Shown here one piece after another: positions 35,233-47,406 of a DNA stretch of 64,000 nt. Under the pieces are notes generated by a model. The model did not search any database and was not told where the DNA came from. It worked only from the letters and a program-made list of their open reading frames with translations. Both the position numbers and the translations under genes were made by a program. Position 1 is the first letter of the stretch; every line of letters starts with the position of its first letter. Origin of the DNA: Lasioglossum baleicum (Eukaryota; Arthropoda; Insecta; Hymenoptera; Halictidae); the NCBI RefSeq assembly GCF_051020765.1, contig NC_134930.1:868001-932000 (forward strand). Direction: 5' to 3'.

Positions 35233-37590
35233 AAATTGTATTATATAAATAAATTGTGTGATTATATTCTGTTATTGTGAAACTTATCTATTGTAAGTAG
35301 TTTTTCACTCAAAACGACAAAAATACTAAATACTTTTAAATTTTACAGAATATCCTAACTTTGAGCTACTTGATGCAGGGTTTAGAATAATCCGATTAGG
35401 CTAATATTTTACACACTTACTTAGAACATGAAAAGGAATAGAATTAGAGGGCGTCCTAACATTTTATCGCACCTTCGTCTTTTAAGGGACACCCTACCCG
35501 CGCGTAGTCCACTTTTGGCCTACAATACGCCGCGGGTTGCTCACCACTGCACTAAATTAAACTAATAGATTCGGGGACATATAATCTATAAAAATATTGT
35601 TTTATATACATTTGTAACGTAGATATGTCTGTGATATCTATACAGCATAAAAATCAGTCAAGAATTATTTATTGCATATAAAAATTAAAATTTTACAAAA
35701 CTTGGACATACCATATTTATGTATTAGTATGACATCGATATATTACTGTTTGATTTGGTTCCTGATTGATTACACGGTCCAACAAATTTCAACTTTATTT
35801 GTATTTCGATTCCCACTATGCGATGCTTATAGAGTTTTTCGCGCTGATTCCGAATCTGTCCTTAATTTTTCTCCTAGACGTACAGTTCCTGAGAAAATTG
35901 AGTTTTAAAAAAGACATATTTTTGAACCTTGAACAAATATTGTGATTTCTTGCGATTTTACTGAAATTGATCAATATTTAATCAGAAATGTGCAAGATCA
36001 CGGGATTGAATGATTCGTTTTGGATCACATTCAAAGTACCGAGGATGACTCGGATAGCGAATAGCGTTTTGTTAAGTTTGTTAATTTTGTTTGTACTATT
36101 ATAATTTGTCTAAGTTTATTATTATTAATATTAAATATGGTTCATTTATTATTAATTTCGTTTTAAATTTGTTAGTTTTTAAAACTATATTTTTGTTTAA
36201 ATAAAAATTGTTAATTTCTTAATAAATTTATTAATTATATTGGTAAATATCATTTTCTGTAAAAAAATTACCTATATATACATTAATAACCAAAAGAGAA
36301 AAGTGCCGAATATTAGGCCATTTGTCCGCACTGTGCGTCGGTTTGATCACGTCGGCAAAACTCAATTCTATACTTTAGAATCACGGTATCGCTTCGAGTA
36401 GGAAAAGACCGCGATTCTAAAACACATTATGATTGTTTAAACATGTTTAAACAATGATTAAAAATGGAGAGACACCACTTTTGCACCAATTTTGGAGGAT
36501 ATTTTTCAATTTATCTCAAAAAATAAGGGTCGAGCGGAAAATCGAACTATGTATACCACGCGATAGAGCAGACTTTTATCTTCAGGAACCACCCTTTCAA
36601 GTTTGCGTGGTCGACGTTTTTTTTAACCAGAAAGCAAAATATTATATATTCGCTCGACAAGAGTTACCGCCAGTGGCGCTTACCACTAGAATACATATTG
36701 CGAATATTGTATTTTCGTATGCGTGGTACATGCTCTCCGCCCCCCCCCCCCTCCACCTAACCCCAACTAATTCTGTGATCGCATAATCTTTTCATTCTAT
36801 ATATGTTATTTACTAACACAGGATATTAACAGAGAAATCCATTCGCTGACCAGGAAGATGCCACTTTATTCAACATAGAATATTGACACAGAAATTCATT
36901 CGCTGACAGCCAGGCAGGCAGAAATCCCCATCTCGCAAAGAGGTCGCAAGGAGAACTTCGAACAGTCGCGTTCCACAGCTCAATACGCACTCGTGGTCTC
37001 GAATCGTCATTCTCGACCATTGAGCCTGCCGTCCCTTGGCTTCGACCACCCTACCTCATCAATAATTATATCTATTATGTTTTTATGGTGCGGACCGCTC
37101 CCCGCTGGCTTCGCAGGCCTACCGGCCCCGGTCGACCCCTCAGGTCTTACCGTGCACGTTGCCCGAATTAGCAGAAGGGTGGTCACATCCTCCGCCTTGG
37201 GTCATAATGGGCCTAGGTCGCTGCTACAGCGACCTTACCACGCGGCCTACACATGTGGTTGGTCAACACATGTTTATTCGCGCTGCCAGCGAGAATCCCC
37301 TTCAGGAGACTCAAAACATAATAGACTCTGACGCTCTTTATAACCAATAATCCGGCGCATTATTTACAACTACGCCAATACAATAACTTAAACTGTAAGG
37401 AACACTTAAATAGCCGTCACCACTGTGGAAACTGGGCACGGACCCTACTAAAAGCGGAATCAAAAAACGCAAACAGAATTAAAGAAACCTTTAAGGGAAA
37501 GGCCGAGTGGACGTAGCTAATAGCTGAACACCGACCAGAACCGAGGATGATGGTCACATCCAAACAATCAGCCACATTTTCTAGGATGTG
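35233..37590. other. Long stretch without a recognised gene
   Basis: 35500-35560 contains GGTTGCTCACCACTGC, like a degraded hAT end. 36480-36790 shares a tail block (CCTAACCCCAACTAATTCTG) with 26200 and 52940, so it is a dispersed repeat. 37000-37350 is GC-richer, with short frames I do not recognise. Confidence 0.4.
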
Positions 37591-38055
37591 TCAAGCCCAC
37601 CCAAGAAGGAAGATCTCGTTGAGCCTGATATCAAAATCTCTCAGGAGACAGATTTCGGTGAAGTTGGTGAACCCATCCTTCTCAACCCCATCGCGGAGTA
37701 GGTTCGGCAGGTGAAGACCGAATGGAATTGATATCTCGGCCCAGCCGAGATTTCGATGAAGTCGGATTGGATCCGAAGTAGCAGTAACTTCTTCCCAATG
37801 GTCAAAAACAACACGCGCTCCCTTGCATTTGTACTCCCAATAGACCCACAGCACAGGCGGAGGGATTAGCCCTAGGGGAGGGTGTGGGCAGGTTTCTGGA
37901 CTATCCGGAAACAGAGTAGGGACGGGCTTCAAAACTTGACACATTCGACATGAAAATATGGTGAAGTGGGGGGAGTCTGAAAGGGCAGGCGAGACACCCT
38001 GCAGGTCTGAAGGTGAGCGGGCCCGACGTTCATACCGAACCGTACAACAGCTCAA
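37591..38055 (-). CDS. Unrecognised open frame, 154 codons
   Basis: Continuous open frame starting MSCCTVRYERRARSPSD and ending LNEIFLLGWA. I recognise no domain, signal peptide or membrane segment. The sequence is GC-richer than its surroundings and may be a retroelement fragment or a chance frame. The following 38056-38765 contains a short (ACT)n run at about 38301-38322 and no gene. Confidence 0.2.
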   Translation of the reverse strand: MSCCTVRYERRARSPSDLQGVSPALSDSPHFTIFSCRMCQVLKPVPTLFPDSPETCPHPPLGLIPPPVLWVYWEYKCKGARVVFDHWEEVTATSDPIRLHRNLGWAEISIPFGLHLPNLLRDGVEKDGFTNFTEICLLRDFDIRLNEIFLLGWA

Positions 38056-38777
38056 AAACTGACAAATTAGGTAGCATGGCCCGTCTCATCAATGATGACC
38101 GACCCGTCTAGTAAGTCGACGACTCTGAAAATGGCCCAGGCCGAATAAAACAGAGGGTACGGGACTGAAAACGTGGATAACTGCAACCCGCAAAAGGGCC
38201 GAGTGCCGGCAGCGCCAATTGAGATAGTGGTGATGAAAGATCCGGTGTGCCCTAAGAAAGCGAGGGGCGACCGATCCGCCCCTCCCCGGCAATTAACACG
38301 ACTACTACTACTACTACTACTAGGTGGTGGGGGCGGAGACCACGCATACGCGAAAATCCAGAAGTAGTCTTTCAAAATTCAAAGCTCACCCTATATGAGT
38401 GACACTGTTCTTTTTTCTATCTTATCCCCACAACGTGTTTACAAACAGAAAATAAACAGATGCCACCTCGAAACCGGGTTTACGTTGCCACAAAGCATGC
38501 AAGAATACGGAAAATTCAATACAGTATTAGCAATAGTTTTTTGCGAATATCTCGGGAACTAAGTCCGAGCGATGGATAGATATAATGACAAAAGTTGTTC
38601 AGTATGTTGTCCTTGACAACGTATATCAAGGTGAAAGTGATCCGAGTTGGGTCCCTTCATTTACCCTTTTATGAATAAAACCAGAAGACGCGGTCCTTAT
38701 TCCATCGAGTTTAGTTTTTTCTTAATCGGAAGAATGCCACGAATTGGCTCGTGTCAGTTTCGTGACCCAGCTAGCAC

Positions 38778-39085
38778 CCGGATGTCCGACGGATGTCCAA
38801 AGTACGTCCGGTATCGGACCTCTGCATGTCCCATGGACGTCCGATTTATGTCCGTATGTCCGAGATATGTCCCAGATACGTTCCAGGAAAGTCCGACAGA
38901 GGTCCCATTTAGAAAGTGGGACGTACGTAGGACGTACAGTTCGGACCTATCTGGGACCTCCCTCGGACATACGTGGGAATTATCTGGAACATACGGACGT
39001 TATTCGGACGTCCCTGGTACGTATCTGGCACATAAGGATGTTATTTGAACGTTAACAGGACATTTATAGGACGTTTATATAGGAT
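38778..39085. promoter_or_regulatory. Left subterminal array of GTCC/GGAC half-sites
   Basis: Roughly two dozen GTCC or GGAC tetramers occur in about 300 bp, commonly as ATGTCCG or GGACGT. The first half is mainly GTCC and the second mainly GGAC, so the array is itself inverted. Such arrays usually bind a transposase; that role is inferred. Confidence 0.6.
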
Positions 39086-39826
39086 ATGGTTTCTGCATAT
39101 ATTAAAAACTACTAAACAATATTCTATATGTATGTATAAGGTTAAAAAGTGAAACAAAATTTCACATTTATTATTATAAGCACATAGTACAATACAATCT
39201 CATATACGTATAATACAAATATATATTTATTTAGACATATAAAAATTTTATAACTATAAATATATATATTTATAACTAAATCTCTCTATATAACGTAGAA
39301 ACGTAGAAAGAAACGTGAAAGCTGAACGTAGAAAGCTGGGGTTTGAGCCATTAGACGCAGCGTTTCTTCGGGAAGGTTTTGGAGAAATTCGCATTCGAAA
39401 AAATCCATTCGTTGAAAAGTTGTGACGTCATTAGTGTGCACTGTGCTCCGTCAGCCAGGGCAACCAGCCCGGAGGGCCTGATTGCGAGAGCGTGCAGTAA
39501 GCACGCCACGAGCAGCTAGAATAATATAATATTTATTATATAACTAAATATATAACTTAATGAGACCCTTTATTTTTTTTTATTTTTTAAAGTCTAGGGT
39601 GTAAAATACTTTACGTACGTGCCCCGGGATCATCGCAACCCCGGGGTGTGTGGGAGTCCCCCAGCTGTGACCTCGAAAATATCGAGAAGCACGTGCCATG
39701 CCCTAGGTGAACTTGTGCATAAGGTGCAAGACACAGGATTCACGGGGTATACGCCACTAAACTTCACCCTACACTGCTATTCCGTGATCTGGTCGGGGGA
39801 AACTGGCCGGGACTGTCCATGAGACT

Positions 39827-42228
39827 TTAGTAGACTTTAGTTACAACTTTGGTTCGTTCTGCAGCCCTCCTAAGCCATTTCTGCATGCACACTTCGGTAT
39901 CGTTTACCGAAGTAGATACTTTAGATATCTTTGCTGCATCTAAAATTAAAATTTTAATTCAATAATATATATTGTATACAACTAAATATCAAAAATAACA
40001 AAATGCACGTTAATAATTACCAATTATTACTGTGGCTAATTTAGTAGCATCAAATCTTCTCTTGCCTTTCTTCCCAAGCCAGCTAAATTGCATTGCCAAT
40101 TTATCGGTCATAAGGGATCCTAATGTGCGCTTTATAAAACTGGCACAATTGGCTCCACCAATATTCGCTAACTCGAGGGCCTGCAAATTAATAATTTATT
40201 TACAGTCGAGTGAGAACTTTTGGTGAGAAGCTGCTATGGTGAAGGTTCTATTTAATTACCACATTTTTTGCATTCTCCCCAGCTCGCAAAAATGCATCCA
40301 GTTCGTCGAATTCCTCTTGCGAGTTGACGGGACACGGAATATGCAGAAAAACTGATGAATTTTGTTCATCTGTTGAGGAGCATTGTTGAGGATTCTTTTC
40401 AAGAATCCTCTTGATCTGCTGCACGTCAGTTGAAACATCAGTCAGCAGGCATCGTAAGAGATGCTGCTGTTCAATTATCGTTTTAAGATAACGATGGGTT
40501 TGCCCGTCTCCTGAAAATATAGATTTTTAGGTACGTGTTTACGCTAATACGTACTTTCATATTTAAATTCGTTTAGATACAGTGAAACGAATTAATATTC
40601 GGACGCTCTAAAAAAGACGCTAATTTTTGTAATATTTTACTATATGATTTGAACGTATCTTTTAAATTTTCAATATAGGCCCACACAAAAATGTTGTAAA
40701 ATGCAATTTTTATTATTTTTTCTACAATTATGATCAATTTGTAATGTCTGAAAATTTTGTTTCACGTCCTGTAGTAAATTAATTGTTCTAGAAAAATTAA
40801 TTGCCCAAAAAAGTTCAAATTGTATAGTACGATAATAAAAAAGTTATCGTCTTTTTTCAAGCGTTCTAATATTAATCCGAGTCACTGTAGTTTTATTAAC
40901 TTACCAATAATTGTAGAATTTGTAGAAACCTCCTGGACGCATTCATCTAGTTGGTCCATTATCCTGCTGCATGTACCTGAAAACAATAATCATGGTTAAT
41001 ACACTGCTCTAATGATTATTTATGGAAAGAAGTTAAGCAATTATCATTAAATCTTTTATTTACGTACCTAGCTCGGTGCGATGTGTTAACCCCGGAAGCG
41101 TGTGCAACACCTGATCGAAATCAGTCTGGTGGACTGTCGTGCTGCTTGTACCTGAAAACAATAATCATGGTTAATACACTGCTCTAATGATTATTTATGG
41201 AAAGAAGTTAAGCAATTAGCATTAAATCTTTTATTTACGTACCTAGCTCGGTGCGATAGCCCCGGAGGCGTGTGCAACACCTGATCGAAATCAGTCTGGT
41301 GGACTGTTGTGCTGCTTGTACCTGAAAACAATAATCATGGTTAATACATTGCTCTAATGATTATTTATGGAAATAAAGTAAGCAATTAGCATAAAATAGC
41401 ATTAAATCTTTTATTTACATACCTAGTTTGGTGCGATGTGTTAGCCCCGGAGACGTGTGCAACACCTGATTGAAATCAGTCTGGTGGACTGTCGTGCTGC
41501 TTGTACCTGAAAACAATAATCATGGTTAATACACTGCTCTAATGATTATTTATGGAAAGAAGTTAAGCAATTAGAATTAAATCTTTTATTTACGTACCAA
41601 GCTCGGTGCGAAGTGTTAGCCCCGGAGGCGTGTGCAACACCTGATCGAAATCAGTCTGGTGGACTGTTGTGCTGCTTGTACCTGAAAACAATAATCATGA
41701 TTTATACACCGCTCTAATAATTATTTATGGAAAGAAAGTAAGCAATTAGCATAAAATAGCATAAAATCTTTTATTTACGTACCTAGCTCGTTGCGATGTT
41801 TTAGCACCGGAGGCCTAGGCATCATCGATTCTGACTCCTCATCGGCATCACTCACCGTTTGTACTATTTTGCGTTTCCTTTTTGGACCAAGTTCAACTTC
41901 TGATTGTAGGTCAGAAGTTTCCTCGGCTACTTTCGCCTTGGCCCTTGCTTTTGCATAATCATCTAGAAGCATTTTTAAATTATACATATGTAATTATTTT
42001 AGTTTCATCATATTATAAAATCTTTAACTCACCAAACGTGCCATTCCTAAAATGTTTAATGGCGTGTTTTGGCCAACATGTGTTCACGCCCTCACATGCT
42101 TTGATGGCCTTCATCATTCGGCTCTTGGATAACAAGGGCCAATGGCAATAATCTCTTATTATCCACAAAGAAGGCACTGCCTCCACCGTACCATCTTGTA
42201 CAAATTCGACAATCGTCCACGATTTCAT
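39827..42228 (-). CDS. DUF4806-family protein, multi-exon, with a duplicated exon
   Basis: Exons on the minus strand in order: 42033-42228, 41783-41962, 41598-41681, 41423-41506, (41243-41321), 41069-41152, 40905-40976, 40260-40510, 40021-40180 and 39827-39939. All junctions are GT-AG with matching phases. Without the bracketed copy the frame is open for 407 codons. The N-terminus (WTIVEFVQDGTVEAVPSLWI, KACEGVNTCWP, then DDYAKARAKAKVAEETSDL) and the C-terminus (ELANIGGANCASFIKRTLG, FSWLGKKGKRRFDATKLA) match the insect DUF4806 family as I know it; its function is unknown. The bracketed copy is 79 bp, not 84, and would cause a stop in the next exon. It lies inside a TIR element, so it may be element-encoded rather than a host gene. 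Confidence 0.78.
41069..41681 (-). repeat. Four tandem exon-plus-intron units (~175-180 bp) within the DUF4806 gene
   Basis: Exons 41598-41681, 41423-41506, 41243-41321 and 41069-41152 are near-identical, and so are the introns between them (ATAATCATGGTTAATACA...TAAGCAATTAG). A diverged fifth and sixth intron copy flank the block. Each 84-bp exon adds 28 codons (TSSTTVHQTDFDQVLHTPPG...), phase 1 at both sides. The copy at 41243 lost 5 bp. Confidence 0.9.
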
Positions 42229-43329
42229 TTTTTCGCAGGTTCTGCAAAATTTATATTATATTAATGTATAAGGAAATATGTTTGCACTTTATGCCGCGGG
42301 GTTCATCACACACACTTTAAATCAGAATAACTTTTTATGAATGGAACAAACGACTTCAATTTCTCTGTAATGCTAGAAGGATTAGTTTAGTCTTAAATAT
42401 GTTGAAAAAATACATTTCATCGGGATTGTGACACACCATAGTAAAAATTTATTTTTACAACTTTTTCAGCTGGGCCAATAACGAAAATTTAAAAGATGTG
42501 TTTTGTAAACTCGTATAAATTATATAAATTCTGAAAATTTTATTGAAATTGGTTGACTGGTTCACGAATTATGAACGAGCAAAAGCGGTAAAGATTGCAA
42601 TTTTTGATGAGTTTCGGTCTGTGAGTGCTATTTTTACTACTTTTGATGGTTTATAATTAGCAAACTAATTTCAATGAAATTTTCAGAATGCATATAATAG
42701 CCTTACTGAAAAATTGAAGTCGTTTGATCCAGTCATAAAAAAGATATTCTAATTTAAAGTACATGTGATCAATTATGTGCGTAACTGTGTAAAATACTTA
42801 CTTGTCTAAGTATGAAGAAAACTCAATAGTATGTATTACTGATTTCACTGATTTCACTGATTTCACTGGATTTTTCAAGCACGTTTTCGAAGCTCTCGCA
42901 AAAGACTGTTTTCGTCATGCAGCAACGGCGCGTTCTTCTCCCGCATTCGATCGTCGCTTGTTTTATCGATCGTCGCTTGTTTTATCAACCGTCTCTTTTC
43001 TTACCGATCATCGCTTGCTTCGATGGGACCGTACAATTGTACAATTGTACCATTATTTCTATTACTACTACTAGACAACGGATGTTCGTATTTATGAAAA
43101 GAATAAGTATATATGTAACACAAATCAGTAAAAAAATTACAATAACTTCCCTATGAATCGGGAAGTTAAAAAATTATAAAAAATTTTAAATTCTATATAC
43201 ATATAGTTTTATATAAAATTTTAAAATTCTATGTAAGTGTACATATATATTTTTGCATGCATGAGAAGTGAGCATTCTGATACCAAAGTCCGCCTGAGCA
43301 CGCCTATAAGACTTAAAAAGTAGATGTAC

Positions 43330-43555
43330 TTGGAACGTCCGAAATTTAGGTCCCACGGACGTCCCTGGGACGAAAAAAATGAGCGTCCCTGGGACATCGG
43401 AAGTATAGGTCCCATGGACGTCCCTGGGACAAAAAATAATGATCGTCCCTGGGACATCCGAAATTTTGGTCCTTTGGACGTCCGAGGGACATCCGTAACG
43501 GACGTCGGACGTATGGACGTAAACTGGACATAAACGGACGTCCAATGAATGTACG
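43330..43555. promoter_or_regulatory. Right subterminal array of GGGACGTCC-type sites
   Basis: Repeated CGTCCCTGGGAC palindromes (three perfect copies near 43360-43460, with variants) spaced about 30-60 bp, then GGACGTAAACTGGACATAAACGGACGTCC. It mirrors the left array and would be the second binding platform of the element. Confidence 0.6.
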
Positions 43556-43567
43556 GTGCTAGCTGGG

Positions 43568-43933
43568 GAGGGCATCACGGAAAATAAACAAGTTCAGCAT
43601 TCACTTAATAGCGGTTTCATGCCGAGCTATCTGGCTGGCCGGGGGATTGCCCGGCCGTGTTTATTGCACTACTATTGTGTTCTGGGCTCAGGCCTCGGGG
43701 CTCGACCCTCGAGCCTCGAAAATTAAATACAAATTGTATTCGAAGCTTCGAATAAATTCTCGGCGCATACAAAAGTATTTAAATATTTTTCGAATAAAAG
43801 ATACTTTTGTATTCGAACGTTCGAATAACGAAAAATAGTTATGTATCTTTTATTCGAATCGGTATTTAAATAGTTTTGTATTTACATACTGCCCAACTCT
43901 GCCCTGGAAATATGGTCTCAATCTGTTAGTTAA
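43568..43933. repeat. AT-rich TTCGAATAAA repeat ending in GCCCAACTCTG
   Basis: 43720-43890 contains inverted TTCGAA/AATAAAAG motifs and ends with the TIR-like GCCCAACTCTG (about 43886-43897), as at 52079-52089. A matching left end is not visible, so this is a truncated relic of that family. No gene. Confidence 0.5.
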
Positions 43934-44440
43934 GGTTCGCGGACGAACCCAATTCGAAATTGGGGAGCCGCTGGGATTATAGACAGCGAGGACGGACCTG
44001 ACGCGAAGTCAGGGTGCCTCTAGGAATGGAGTCAAACGTGGACGAACCTGATGCGTAATGAGGGAGCTGCTAGAAAGGTGAAACTTCGTGAACGAACCCA
44101 ATGTGAAATTGGGGAGTCACTAGGAGCGACGCGCAGACGAACCCGATGCGAAACCGGAGAGCTGCTAAGAGGTTGTAGAACAACGCGGACGAACCCAATG
44201 CGAGATTGGGAAGCCGCTGGGAGCTTGAATGAGAGCACAGACGAACCTGATGCGAAATCAGGGAGCTGTTAGGATACGGACGAACCTGATGTGTAATCAG
44301 GGAGCCGCTAGGATGGTATAGTTGTCGTGAACGAACCCAATGCGAAATTGGGGAGCCACCAGCTTGGATAAATCTCTGTGTGGACTATTGTAATGTCGCG
44401 AACGAACCTGATGCGTAGTCGTAGATCAGGGAGTCGCTAA
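43934..44440 (+). repeat. Ten tandem units, each with a covarying hairpin
   Basis: Each unit reads GACGAACC..AT-GCGAA-AT..GGGAGCCGCTAGGA with a variable spacer, 39-70 bp in all. The bases around GCGAA form a 6-bp stem. Stem versions are CCCAAT/ATTGGG (units 1, 4, 6, 9), CCTGAT/ATCAGG (7, 8, 10) and CCTGAC/GTCAGG (2); units 3 and 5 have one mismatch. Double substitutions keep the pairing. Function unknown. Open frames across it change family from strand to strand and look incidental. Confidence 0.75.
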
Positions 44441-45109
44441 GATTGTTAGTGGGCCTCGTAACTAGTATAATTTAATAGCTACAATCCGAGCGGTAAGATT
44501 GTATCATGTGGGGACGTTCAATTACTTGATTAGGATTTTGGAACAATATAATAATGGGTTAATATAAATATTCTGATTATAAAAGAATATGTTACAATCG
44601 TGGAATTGTTGCGACTGAATAAGATGGAATTGAAAGAAAGTATTAATACCTTAGCTGACGCACTGGCAATGCGGGGGCTCGGAGCAACTTTAAACCTGCC
44701 TAATAGATTTTACACCGAACTCGCGGAATCTACATGGTTACCTTTGGTATGAAGGGGAGCTTTAGCTCTATCTCACTAACAAGTTGACTCTACGAGATGC
44801 AGCACGACATGCACGAGATGCAGTGTCTACGGAAGTACTAGCCCCCTCCCCCTCACACAAAAAGGGTTTATAAACCCCTACAATGAATGGGATGCTCTGT
44901 TCATAATCTGAGGTCACTTAGGGCCATATTCTCATTTTTGTCACTTCCAATTAAATCGGGTCACAGCTCGGTCTGCGTTAAAAGGTTCAACTATGATACG
45001 AAAGGTTATCCAGGACGCTTTCTGCCAGAGACGATCTTGAAGAGATTCCTGTGAGAAAGTCGAACGGAATCTGTTCTGTATCCGTAACATTAATGTAAAA
45101 TGAAAATAG
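44441..45109. other. Stretch without a recognised gene
   Basis: AT-rich then mixed sequence following the hairpin array. It could belong to the same transcript or element, but I see no coding or terminal signal. Confidence 0.35.
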
Positions 45110-46010
45110 TAAAAAAAGTATAAAATAATTTTTTCAAGCCCCGTACAGGTTCCTAACCCCATACAGATAGTCCTGAAAATTTGTGATTGTCAATTTTTAA
45201 TAGCTATGAAAATACGTGTAAGATTTAAAACGAAAAGCGTGGGGCGCATTGATGCATGAATAGTTCACCTAAGTCACTAACTATTTTATTGCACTGCAAA
45301 TGATATGAACTGGTGTATGAGTTTTCTCAACGGCGCGGCACGCAGCTACTGTCTACACCAGGGTTGCCATATGCGGCCCCTTACGTTTCCGTCCCTCGCC
45401 TAGATGCTCCGTCAAGCCTGCCTTCGCTTCCCACACTCTTACCACTACCGTATTTATTATTGTATTGTTAAATAAACACAAATTATGTTAAAGAATAAAT
45501 TTATTTCGTTATTGCAGTATAGCCTACCTTTAGGTAGAATAGAATACTAGCGAAAGCAATAGCAGAGATTGTAATTAGCAGGTCGCAAATATACATTTTT
45601 CAAACCTTAATTTGTGTTTATTTAACAATACACGAGTAAATTTATTTCATTATAGCAGTATAGCCTACCTTTCCGAAGCAAATCAGCTTGTATAAGCGTA
45701 CGGTTTTTCTGCGACACTCGGTAGCATGCTCCACGCGGTACGCGGCAGCGGTAGTGGTAAGAGTGGGAGAAGCGAAGGCAGGCTTAACGCAGTTTGGCGG
45801 CGAGGGACGGAAACGTAAGCGGCCTAGCGCGGCGCGCATATGGCAACCCTGATCTACACTCCTTACTATTATCTTGCACCCCACGTTTTTCGTTTTAAAT
45901 CTTACAAGTATTTTCATAGCTATTAAAAATTCACAATCACAAATTTTCAGGACTATCTGTATGGGGTTAGGAACCTGTACGGGGCTAGGAAAAATTATTT
46001 TATACTTTCC
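45110..46010. repeat. Inverted repeat around a hAT MITE
   Basis: 45110-45255 and 45880-46010 are inverse copies (GGTTCCTAACCCCATACAGATAGTCC against GGACTATCTGTATGGGGTTAGGAACC). The MITE at 45359-45851 lies between them. Confidence 0.7.
45359..45851. mobile_element. 493-bp hAT-type MITE
   Basis: The TIRs are CAGGGTTGCCATATGCG and CGCATATGGCAACCCTG. The flanking 8-mers are GTCTACAC (45351-45358) and ATCTACAC (45852-45859), one mismatch. Subterminal inverse copies include TTACGTTTCCGTCCCTCG and AAATAAACACAAATT. Non-coding. Confidence 0.85.
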
Positions 46011-47406
46011 AGTCCGTTTTTTAAACGTGGTGTTTTTTAAAAATTTATTTTATACTTTTTAGTCCGTTTTAAAAACGCAGTATTTTTTAAAAATTTATTT
46101 TTATTTAAATAATTATTTTCTGTGTTATATTATGAGTGGTTAAATAATTTCAGACGGACTGTTTGTTGGTTTTTGGGAAGCAAGGTAATTTTATAATAAA
46201 GAAAACAGGCAGATATCTTTTAAACGATATTTATGTAGATGCTCTCTCTTCAGAAGTTAGGTTTAGACTGATGATGGTCCGGAGCTTGCCGGTACATTTT
46301 ATACCAAAACGTGAGTCATTGTCGTCATGCGGATTCAAAGGGCCGCCGCTCTATCTTTGTTTATAAACCTAAGATATCGCAGAGATTAATGTAATAGGAC
46401 CGGCAGAGATGGTCCCTGGAATGTTTAAAACAGTGGTTCTCGGAACAGTATTCATTTCTGTATCATGACGTCATATACCGACACCCGAAGATATGGTTCC
46501 TCGAATGTATATGTATACAATAGTTCTAGGAACAGATAAATGACGTCATATATCAATACTGTTGTCTATTGCACGTGTATTGTCTTACAATTACGATTCT
46601 TCTGACCACTTCGTCGCCCCGCCACCAGATGGCTCTCTTACATCTATGACTACATATGTATATGACATGCTTTTCCTTAAGTCTATCTTAACTATTATAT
46701 GTAGTATAATAATACGTAGTAACTTTGTAAACACCGCACGGAGCTCGAATGCACACTGAGCTCATTCGGAGCTCGTGCGAAGCGGGTCAGTGCAGTGGGC
46801 ATGAGTCAGAGTGAGAACGCATAATGGAGTAGAAAGCGCTGTCGCGCGGAGTGGGCATCGCTGAACGCGATCACGTAAGTACTACCTAACGTCGCGCGGG
46901 GAGGTGTAACAGTTAAATTTAATAGTTTATATCTACTAAACGTATAGGCTTCATTAAAATGTTTGGTAATTATTGCGATCAGGTCACTATAAATATTGTT
47001 TGAATTATCGATCGTATGATTGTTAAATGAATAATATGTTAGTGTTCTCGGCGCAACGGTTCGATCAACTAATTACGAAAAAGCAAATTTTGCACGTTAA
47101 CTTATACATTCGACGTTTCGATCCATGTGTGGATCCTTTTCAAGAAAGTAGAAAAACTGCGTCTGAAAAAGATTTTATAATGTAATAAACAAAAACTTTA
47201 GAATTTCTGTGAAATCGGATTGCAATTCTGTATCAAAAGACTGTATTAAATTACTTACTTGCTTTATGGAAATCTTAAAAACGGAATTGAAATGTATTAA
47301 CACATGTTGTTCTCATGTCGTCAAACAAGCTACTGGATCAAAGATGCAAAGCCAATAGAAACAGAACTCATCGGGTCAATCGATCAAAACACAAGCCGAT
47401 CGATAT
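46011..47406. other. Stretch with dispersed repeats and two CRE-like palindromes
   Basis: Two tandem, diverged ~75-bp units (about 46405-46555) each hold TGACGTCAT (46466 and 46541). 46690-46770 repeats sequence found at 21725-21790. 47095-47150 contains GACGTTTCGATCC...GGATCCTTTTCAAG, a motif common upstream of Penelope-like elements. No gene before 47407. Confidence 0.4.

Larger units (their letters stand above)
38766..43567. mobile_element. 4.8-kb TIR element carrying a DUF4806 gene
   Basis: The termini are CCCAGCTAGCACC and GGTGCTAGCTGGG. Inside both ends are arrays of GGAC/GTCC half-sites (38778-39085 and 43330-43555). The only recognisable gene within is a minus-strand DUF4806-family gene. 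No standard transposase domain is visible, and I could not find a clear target duplication (GTGA precedes, GAGG follows), so the superfamily is undetermined. 42229-43325 is AT-rich with no gene; a hairpin AACTTCCCgattcataGGGAAGTT near 43144-43168 also occurs near 18831. Confidence 0.7.

Noticed and set aside
36454..36786. 110-codon plus-strand frame as a gene
   Set aside because: It lies in a dispersed repeat that also occurs near 26200 and 52900, and it has no recognisable domain.
43934..44440. Coding sequence (73-codon plus and 68-codon minus frames)
   Set aside because: The frames do not keep register with the repeat unit, whose spacers vary in length; the hairpins explain the conservation better.
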